From the NCBI GenBank assembly GCA_963769435.1, contig CAVYLN010000001.1, forward strand, positions 558,001-622,000: a stretch of 64,000 bases of DNA. Reading direction: 5' to 3'. The stretch comes from JADKAV01 sp963769435. GTDB lineage: Bacteria > Actinomycetota > Actinomycetes > S36-B12 > UBA10799. Both the position numbers and the translations under genes were made by a program. The notes below the pieces were generated by a model. The model ran no database searches, had not been told where the DNA came from, and worked only from the letters and a program-made list of their open reading frames with translations. Below are positions 57,442-64,000 of this stretch, piece by piece (position 1 is the stretch's first letter; each line of letters opens with the position of its first letter).

Positions 57442-58388
57442 TCAGCTCCCTGCGGTTGCGGAGGCCAGCGCGTCGGCACCACCGACGATCTCGCTGATTT
57501 CCTGGGTGATCTCGGCCTGGCGGGCCTGGTTGGCTTGTCGGGTGAGGGTCTTCATGAGTTCGTCGGCGTTGTCTGTGGCCGACTTCATCGCACGTTGGCG
57601 TGCTGCGTGTTCGGAGGCCGACGACTGCAGCAGCGCGGCGTAGACGAGGTACTCGACGTACTTGGGCAGCAGCGCGTCGAGCACCTCCTCCGGCGCTGGG
57701 CTCGAAGTCGTACAGCGGCCAGACCGGCGTTCCACCCGCGTTGTCGCCACCGGTGATCGTCGATGCCGAGGTGTCCACGACCTCTTCGACAACCTCGAGC
57801 GGCAGGATCCGCAGAACCTGCGTCTCCTGGCGGGCACGGTTGAAGTAGCGGGTGAAGACGATGTGGATCTCGTCGGCCCCACCGTCCTCGGTCTTCATCA
57901 GGAAGCGGTCGAGCAGCGCCTTGGCGATCGGCTTGGCGTCCTCGTAGGTCGGCGCGTCGGTGAAGCCGGTCCACGAGTCGGCGACTTCCCGCTCGCGGAA
58001 CTTGTAGAAGCCGAGTCCTTTGCGGCCGACCAGGAACGGCACGACCTCCATCTTGCGTTCGGTGCGCATCAACTCGGTGAGCGCCTCGCCCTCCTTGATC
58101 GCGTTCATCGAGTAGGCGCCGGCCAGGCCGCGGTCGGCGGTGATCAGCAGCATGGCGGCACGCTGCTGCAAGCCGCGCCTGCGCGGTCAGCGGGTGGTTG
58201 CCCTTGGTGTGGGACGCAGCCAGTCCGACCGCTCGCATCAGTTCGAGGGCGTACGGCTCCGTGGCCTGCACCTGCTGCTGGGCCTTGACGATGCGCGACG
58301 ACGCGATCAGTTCCATGGCTTTGGTGATCTTCTTGGTCGCCTGGACCGATCGGATCCGGCGGCGGAAGACGCGTTGTTGAGCACCCAT
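57442..58388 (-). CDS. atpG: ATP synthase gamma subunit (two apparent frameshifts)
   Basis: About 315 aa. The N-terminal helix reads RRIRSVQATKKITKAMELIA, followed by LITADRGLAGAYSMN and a C-terminal helix with RAMKSATDNADELM. Shifts near 58170 and 57695 split it into three frames that together give the whole rotor-shaft subunit. The stop is 8 bp from atpD. Confidence 0.94.
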
Positions 58389-58391
58389 CGG

Positions 58392-60027
58392 TCAGCCGCG
58401 CACCTGACGGGTCACCTGTGCGACCTTGATCTCTTCCTCAGGCAGCGCCTCGACCGGCACGTCCTTGACCAGCAGGTGTCCCTCACTGGTCATGAACGTG
58501 CGCTTGAACTTGTCGACAGCCTTCTCCAGGGCGGCCGACGGTGTCGTCGGACAGTTCCGCGGTCTCCCGGATCGTGGTCATGATCCCCGCGTGCTCGCGC
58601 TCCACGTTCTCGAGGAACTCCGCCTCGAACCGCTTGATGTCCTCCAGCGGAACGTCGTCGAGTTGACCGGTGGTACCGGCCCACACCGAGACGACCTCGC
58701 GCTCCATCGAGAACGGCGCGTACTGCGGCTGCTTGAGCAACTCGACGAGCCGCGAGCCCCGCTCCAGCTGTGCCTTCGAGGCCTTGTCCAGGTCCGAGCC
58801 GAAGGCGGCGAACGCCTCGAGTTCGCGGAACTGCGCCAGGTTCAGGCGCAGGCTACCGGCGACCTTGCGCATCGCCTTCGGCTGTGCGGAACCACCGACG
58901 CGGGAAACCGAGATACCGACGTTGATCGCCGGGCGCACACCGGAGTTGAACAGGTCGGACTCCAGGAAGCACTGGCCGTCGGTGATCGAGATGACGTTCG
59001 TGGGGATGTACGCGGAGACGTCGTTGGCCTTGGTCTCGATGATCGGCAGGCCCGTCATCGAACCTCCGCCCATCTCGTCGGAGAGCTTCGCGCAGCGCTC
59101 GAGCAGGCGCGAGTGCAGGTAGAACACGTCACCGGGGTACGCCTCACGGCCCGGCGGGCGGCGCAGCAGCAGCGAGACCGCACGGTAGGCCTCGGCCTGC
59201 TTGGACAGGTCGTCGAAGACGATCAGGACGTGCTGGCCGTTGTACATCCAGTGCTGGCCGATGGCCGAGCCGGTGTAGGGGGCCAAGTACTTGAAGCCGG
59301 CCGAGTCGGACGCGGGGGCGGCGACGATCGTCGTGTACTCCAGAGCGCCGTACTCCTCGAGCGCACCACGCACGGCCGCGATGGTCGAGCCCTTCTGCCC
59401 GATGGCCACGTAGATGCACTTGACCTGCTTGCTCGGATCGCCGGACTCCCAGTTCGACTTCTGGTTCAGGATCGTGTCCAGCGCCAGCGCCGTCTTGCCG
59501 GTCTGGCGGTCGCCGATGATGAGCTGGCGCTGACCCCGGCCGATCGCGGTCATGGCGTCGACGGCCTTGAGGCCGGTCTGCATGGGCTCCTTCACCGGTT
59601 GCCGCTGCACGACCGTCGGCGCCTGCAGTTCCAGCGCGCGGTCAGTCTCCGCGGTGATGTCGCCGAGTCCGTCGATGGGTTTGCCCAGAGGGTCCACGAC
59701 CCGGCCCAGGAAGCCGTCCCCGACCGGCACCGAGAGCACGCGGCCGGTCCGGCGCACCGTCTGGCCCTCCTCGATGGCACTGCCGTCCCCCAGCAGCACG
59801 ACACCGATCTCGCGGACGTCGAGGTTCAACGCCAGACCCAGCAGACCACCCTCGAACTCGAGCAGTTCGTTGGTCATCGCGGAGTGCAGTCCCTCGACGC
59901 GGGCGATGCCGTCACCGGTCTCGACGACGCGGCCGATCTCCTCGCGGGCGTTCTCGGGGGTGAACGAGGAGACGTTGGCCTCGATCGCTGCGCGGATCTC
60001 CTCCGGCGAGATCGAAAGTTCGGTCAT
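58392..60027 (-). CDS. atpA: ATP synthase alpha subunit (frameshift near C-terminus)
   Basis: About 545 aa. The P-loop GDRQTGKTALALD, the KPIDGLGDI region and the VGGSAQPKAMRKVAG segment are intact. The frame breaks at about 58536; the restored C-terminus reads ALEKAVDKFKRTFMTSEG and ends VAQVTRQVRG. It is the non-catalytic nucleotide-binding subunit of F1. Confidence 0.96.
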
Positions 60028-60057
60028 GATTGTCGGGCCTCTCGTACTAGTTCTTCG

Positions 60058-60880
60058 TCAGTGGGTGAGACGGCGACGGGCCGCCTCGAGTCGGGTGGAA
60101 AGGGTTCCGTCGATCACTTCGTCGCCGACCCGGACTTCCAGGCCACCCACGACGGACGGATCTACGGTGACGTTCAGTTGGATGTCGCGGTGGTGGATCC
60201 GGCCCAGTGCTGCGACGAGTCGCTGCGACTGCTCATCGGACAGCGGGGTGGCCGTGCGCACATGCGCCACCACACGTCCGCGGCGCTGAGCGGCCAGCGT
60301 GCTGAGTTCGTTCACGGCGGTCTGCACCGGACGTCCGTGCAGTTCGGTCGTGACGGTGGTCAGCAGCGTGACCGTGAGGCCGTCCGCCTTGCCCTCCAGC
60401 AGCTGCCGGGTGAGCGCCGGCTTTGCGGTCCTCGTGCCACGGCGGGGTTGCTCAGTGCCATCTGCAGGTCCGGATTCGAGTCGATCGCACGGCCGAACCG
60501 GAAGATCTCCTCCTCGACCCGGTCCAGCCGGCCCTGCTTCTCCGCAGCCATGAGCAGCAGCGACGCTGACCGGCTTCATCCATCGCCGCGACCATGTCGC
60601 GGTCGGTCGACCAGCGCAGGTTGACGATCTCGCCGACCAGCTCGAGTGCCCCTGCGGTCACCTTGCCGTCGAGCAGCCGATTGAGCAGACCCACTTTGGC
60701 GCCAGCGTTCATGGCCGGGTCGGCCAGCGTCTGCCGGAGGGTGCGTTCCCTGCCGAGCAAGGCGGCGAACGACAGCACGGACTCACCATCGGCGGCCAGG
60801 GCAGCCTCGTCAGCGGCGTCGAAGCGCGCGTTGACGGCCTCCCGCAGCGCTGCCATGGAGGTGCGACTGGCCCCGATCAT
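60058..60880 (-). CDS. atpH: ATP synthase delta subunit (two apparent frameshifts)
   Basis: About 274 aa. The N-terminal helical domain (RFDAADEAALAADG...) and the C-terminal LEVRVGDEVIDGTLSTRLEAARR are typical of actinobacterial delta (OSCP). Shifts near 60568 and 60440 are both inside conserved regions. Separate from atpF, unlike the b-delta fusion of mycobacteria. The ATG shares one base with the atpF stop. Confidence 0.92.
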
Positions 60881-61428
60881 CAGTTCTGCCCGCCGTTCGG
60901 AGCAGCCTGCTCGAGTTCGGCGATGAACCGGTCCACGACACCCGCGGCGCGCGCGTCGTCGGTCATGGACTCGCCGACGATGCGCCCGGCCAGGTCGGTC
61001 GCGACGCCGCCCATCGACTTGCGCAACTCCGCCAATGCCTTGGCCTTCTCGGCCTCGATCTGCGAGGTGGCGTTGGCCGCGATCTGCGAAGCCTGCGCCT
61101 CCGCGGCCTTGCGGGCCTCCTCCATCACCGAGGCGCGCTCGGCCTCGGCCTGCTGACGGATCTCGGCAACCTCTGCACGGGCGGCGGCCATCTGCTCCTG
61201 GTACTGCTCCAGGGTGCGCTGAGCCTCGGCCTGCGCCTCCTCGGCGCGCTTGATCCCGCCTTCGATCGCATCGGCGCGTTCATCCAGCGTCTTCTTGATC
61301 GCCGGCAGGGCGAACTTCGCCAGGGTGCCGAAGACGACGAAGAACGCCACGAGTCCGATGACGAATTCGAAGATCGGAATCCGCAGAACGTTGCTTCCGC
61401 CTTCTTCGGCAGCAAGCAGCCAGGTCAT
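60880..61428 (-). CDS. atpF: ATP synthase b subunit
   Basis: 182 aa. One N-terminal membrane helix (IPIFEFVIGLVAFFVVFGTLAKF) and a long charged coiled coil (RAEEAQAEAQRTLEQYQEQM...) form the peripheral stalk. Intact frame. It lies 8 bp after atpE. Confidence 0.95.
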   Translation of the reverse strand: MTWLLAAEEGGSNVLRIPIFEFVIGLVAFFVVFGTLAKFALPAIKKTLDERADAIEGGIKRAEEAQAEAQRTLEQYQEQMAAARAEVAEIRQQAEAERASVMEEARKAAEAQASQIAANATSQIEAEKAKALAELRKSMGGVATDLAGRIVGESMTDDARAAGVVDRFIAELEQAAPNGGQN

Positions 61429-61435
61429 GTTTACC

Positions 61436-61666
61436 TCACGTACCGAAGACGAACGGGGCCACGAAGCCCAGCAGCGCCAACGCCTCGGCCAGCGCGAATC
61501 CCAGCAGCATGTTCTGCCGGATCACGCCATAGGCCTCGGGCTGGCGGGCGATCGCCTGCACACCGTTACCGAAGATGATTCCGATACCGATGCCAGGGCC
61601 GATGGCGGCCAGGCCGTACCCGATACTTCCCACTGAGCCGGTCAATTCGGCAATCAGGTCCACCAT
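61436..61666 (-). CDS. atpE: ATP synthase c subunit
   Basis: 76 aa, two membrane helices joined by the polar loop ARQPE. The ion-carrying carboxylate is Glu61 in GFALAEALALLGF; no sodium-binding set is seen, so protons are the likely ion. The Gly-rich first helix reads GPGIGIGIIFGNG. Confidence 0.97.
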   Translation of the reverse strand: MVDLIAELTGSVGSIGYGLAAIGPGIGIGIIFGNGVQAIARQPEAYGVIRQNMLLGFALAEALALLGFVAPFVFGT

Positions 61667-61726
61667 GTCGGTTCCTTCTCCTCTCGGACCCCCGCGTTGC
61701 CGGGGGTACGTCTCTTGTTGTGTCGG

Positions 61727-62520
61727 TTAGTGCTCTGCGTGCAGTGATCCGGCGATGTACACCGCGGTCAACAGCGTGAAGATGTATGCCTGCAGGGCTT
61801 GGATCAGGGCCTCGAAGGCGGTGAAGATCACGGTCATCAGGAACGACGTGGCCGAACCCAGGATGCCCACGAGCGACAAGCTGGCCAGGTAGAAGGTCGC
61901 CACGGTGAACACCGTGAGCAACAGGTGGCCGGCGAACATGTTGGCGAACAACCGGATGGACAGCGTGACCGGACGCACGATCACGTTGGAGATCAACTCG
62001 ATCGGGGCCAGGATCACGTAGATCGCCTTGGGCATGCCGGGCGGGAACATCATGTTCGTGAAGAACTTGATCGGCCCCTGGTGGCGCATGCCGAGGTACA
62101 TGTACATGAATCCAGACGGTGATCGCCAGTCCCACGGGGAACGCGAAGCGCGAGTTCACCGGGAACTGGGCACCGGGGATGATCCCCCAGAGGTTCCCGA
62201 TCCACACGAAGAAGAAGATCGAGAACAGCAATGGGACGAACCTGTCGCCGTCCTTGCCGATGACCTCTCGGCTGATGCCGTCGCGGATGAACAGGTAGCC
62301 CATCTCGCCGATGCTCTGAAGCTTGCCCGGGATGATCTTGGAGTTCCGGAAGGCCAGCATGAAGACGACGATGATGATCAGCGAGCCGAGCAGCAGCAGG
62401 AAGCACCGGCTTCGTGAAGTTGCCGAAGTAGGGCTCGATCTCGAAGATCGACGCGTCTGGAGCGGGGAAGCCACATCCGAAGTCGTTGCCGAGATGACAC
62501 CCCGGCTCGATCTCGGCCAT
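61727..62520 (-). CDS. atpB: ATP synthase a subunit (two apparent frameshifts)
   Basis: About 264 aa. The start MAEIEPGCHLGNDFGCGFPA is followed by membrane helices; the key Arg helix reads SIRLFANMFAGHLLL, and the C-terminal helix FEALIQALQAYIFTLL. Shifts near 62405 and 62110 break it into three frames. As sequenced, the frame is open upstream into the AtpZ-like gene, probably because of a further indel, so the ATG at 62520 is chosen by homology. Confidence 0.92.
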
Positions 62521-62540
62521 CGGAACGACTGCGCCCTGCA

Positions 62541-62784
62541 CTACGCCTCCCGCTGAGTAGTTGGGTCCGCCATCCAGGTTGCGCAGGCGGAAGAAGATCA
62601 AGTAGGTGCTGGCCACGAGTCCGAATACCGCACCGATCGCCAGGCCGACCGAGGAGTTACCCCAGAAGTAGCCGATCAGGAAGCCAAGGCCGCCGTACAG
62701 CAACAGACCTGCGATCAGGTTGTTCATGACAGTCCACGCAACGTTCGGCGTCTGGCTGTCGACGGGGGCTTTTGCAGATTTCAT
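62541..62784 (-). CDS. AtpZ/AtpI-like two-helix membrane protein
   Basis: About 81 aa from the ATG at 62784 (a TTG at 62796 is the alternative). Two membrane helices (NNLIAGLLLYGGLGFLIGYF and GLAIGAVFGLVASTYLIFF) end in FRLRNLDGG, as in the AtpZ family that precedes atpB. The end is uncertain: a TAG at 62541-62543 would terminate it if one base is in error. Otherwise it is fused in frame to atpB. Confidence 0.72.
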
Positions 62785-62839
62785 GATCGCGCTCAACCTA
62801 CCAGCACCGGCAGGCGCGACTGCGTGGTACCCGCGGGCT

Positions 62840-63308
62840 TCATGAGCCCGGCTTCCGCAGTCGGGCGATGACCTCGGGGTCGTCGGACAGGCCGAGCGTC
62901 GACTCCGGCTCCACGTAGGCCCTCGGCTGCTTGGACAGCGACACCACGATCAGCGCGGTCCATACCAGCGCGCACGCCACGATGGTGCCCGCGAAGACCT
63001 GCGGATCGAAGAAGGTGGCCCCGCGCAGGGCCAGCAACAGGATGAACAGGACGAGGATCTGCCCCAGGTACACACCCAGTGCCACGTTCAGTCCCAGCGC
63101 CGGATTGTTGGCCAGGACCTTCTGCACCGCGAGCTGACCGAGACCGAAGAAGGCCAGCACGACCACGGTGGCCATCACCGCGGCGATGACCCCGGGCATC
63201 CCGGCCACGACCGCACCCCAGATCACCCCGATCAGACCCACCACGGCAGTACCCAATCGCCGGGCGCACGATCGCGGCCCGGGTGGGGACGGGGGAATCG
63301 GATTTCAT
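62840..63308 (-). CDS. atpI: ATP synthase protein I-like membrane protein (one apparent frameshift)
   Basis: About 156 aa. The N-terminus MKSDSPVPTRAAIVRPA continues after a shift near 63262 into LGTAVVGLIGVIWGAVVAG, followed by about four membrane helices and a polar tail ending SDDPEVIARLRKPGS. It is the first gene of the atp operon in actinobacteria and is thought to help c-ring assembly. Confidence 0.82.
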
Positions 63309-63341
63309 GTCCTTCTACTGTAACGGTCGTGTAAGGCTGAC

Positions 63342-64000
63342 CTACCGCCGGGACAACGACGCTTCCGGCCGCGAGACCAGCAGCGCCAGACCCCCCAGGC
63401 CGACCAGGAAGAAGACCAGTGCCATGGGCCACGGGACCAGGGCGATCGCAACGGCGGAGAAGGCGATCAGGGCCGTCCAGGCGTGCATCAGCCCCACGGC
63501 TCGGCGATGGGAGTGACCGAGTTCGATCAGCCGGTGGTGCAGGTGTTCCTTGTCGGGGGCGAACGGACTGCGGCCCCGGCGGGTGCGCCTCACCACCGCC
63601 ATCCCGACATCGATCAGCGGGATCGCGATCACGGCCAGCGGCAACAGCAGCGGCAGGATGGCCGGGAGCAGCAGTTCGCCACGCACCGCGCTCGGGTCGA
63701 CCCGGCCGGACAGCGTGATGGCGCTCGCGGCCAGCAGCAGACCGATCAGCATGGAGCCGGTGTCCCCCATGAACAATCGGGCCGGATTCAGGTTGTGCGG
63801 CAGAAAACCGACACAGATGCCGGCGAGCAGCGCGCTGATCAGCGCGGCCAGCGTCGCGCGATCGAATCCGAACTCCACCGACAGCAGGAAGGCGTAGACG
63901 AAGAAGGCGGTGGCGGCGATTCCCACGATCCCCGCGGCGAGGCCGTCGAGGCCGTCCACGAAGTTGACCGCGTTGATCGTCAGGACGACGAAGAGCACGG
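63342..64000 (-). CDS. wecA: Undecaprenyl/decaprenyl-phosphate GlcNAc-1-phosphate transferase (5' truncated)
   Basis: C-terminal 218 aa of a MraY/WecA-family enzyme; the gene begins beyond the window. It has the catalytic NAVNFVDGLDGLAAG, the substrate-binding ARLFMGDTGSMLIG and the HLHHRLIELG loop, with about six membrane helices. It transfers a sugar-1-phosphate from UDP-GlcNAc to a polyprenyl phosphate to start wall polymer linkage. wecA next to atpI is standard in actinobacteria. Confidence 0.93.
   Translation of the reverse strand, partial: VLFVVLTINAVNFVDGLDGLAAGIVGIAATAFFVYAFLLSVEFGFDRATLAALISALLAGICVGFLPHNLNPARLFMGDTGSMLIGLLLAASAITLSGRVDPSAVRGELLLPAILPLLLPLAVIAIPLIDVGMAVVRRTRRGRSPFAPDKEHLHHRLIELGHSHRRAVGLMHAWTALIAFSAVAIALVPWPMALVFFLVGLGGLALLVSRPEASLSRR

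Noticed and set aside
58426..60624. 732-codon plus-strand open frame antisense to atpA/atpH
   Set aside because: Antisense shadow of ATP synthase genes, with no domain and biased composition.
55987..62520. ATP synthase genes as pseudogenes
   Set aside because: All subunits are present in normal order with active-site motifs; the breaks are scattered single shifts in an essential operon, so sequencing error is preferred.
1..64000. CRISPR array, prophage, transposase, rRNA operon or cobalamin riboswitch
   Set aside because: None was seen: no regularly spaced repeats with unique spacers, no phage or transposase motifs, no rRNA sequence and no B12-box-like element that I could recognise.

Overview
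This 64 kb window is high-GC DNA with tightly packed genes and many GTG starts. It comes from an actinobacterium (Actinomycetota, most likely class Actinomycetes). The signs are the order wecA-atpI-atpBEFHAGDC followed by a cobalamin adenosyltransferase, murA and nucS; the mismatch endonuclease NucS; an Asp-type MurA; wax ester/triacylglycerol synthase; F420-type oxidoreductases; and a fused two-copy 3-hydroxyacyl-CoA dehydrogenase. I cannot assign a genus.

Layout. 1-3.5 kb: 3' end of a SulP transporter, a 156-bp tandem duplication, and a polar amino-acid ABC importer. 3.6-9.3 kb: a five-PAS diguanylate cyclase, an orphan lipoprotein, an L-2-hydroxyglutarate oxidase-like enzyme, a dinucleotide-binding oxidoreductase and a crotonase. 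9.4-14.8 kb: an MMPL/RND transporter coupled to a long secreted coiled-coil partner. 14.8-19.6 kb: oligoribonuclease, a Ser-rich repeat ORF, an aldo-keto reductase and a PAS-GGDEF-EAL protein. 19.7-25.1 kb: tRNA-His, trmB, pxpABC (5-oxoprolinase), a hydrolase and WS/DGAT. 25.1-29.0 kb: a GAP membrane protein with a universal stress protein, and a secreted FN3 protein with a membrane partner. 29.1-35.3 kb: meaB, thiolase, methylmalonyl-CoA epimerase, a DUF11 surface protein, crotonyl-CoA carboxylase/reductase and a PPOX flavoprotein. 35.3-43.7 kb: ABC-F ATPase, hydrolases, an SDR, an ABC-2 exporter and a PAS-GGDEF protein. 43.9-53.7 kb: OsmC, 3-hydroxyacyl-CoA dehydrogenases, GNAT, nucS, murA, a CPBP protease and a large membrane alpha/beta hydrolase. 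53.9-64 kb: cobalamin adenosyltransferase, a DUF559-type gene between two matching palindromes, the whole ATP synthase operon, and the 3' part of wecA.

How it fits together. Crotonyl-CoA carboxylase/reductase, methylmalonyl-CoA epimerase, MeaB, thiolase, 3-hydroxybutyryl-CoA dehydrogenases, crotonase and cobalamin adenosyltransferase point to ethylmalonyl-CoA / methylmalonyl-CoA chemistry tied to acetyl-CoA, with storage lipid made by WS/DGAT. Three GGDEF proteins indicate c-di-GMP signalling.

Caution. Many conserved genes, including essential ATP synthase subunits, are broken by apparent single-base frameshifts that vanish when adjacent frames are joined. The simplest reading is residual indel error in the assembly, so I annotate these as whole genes with shifts. 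The most unusual element is the DUF559-type gene bracketed by two matching 14-15 bp inverted repeats at the atpC/adenosyltransferase junction.
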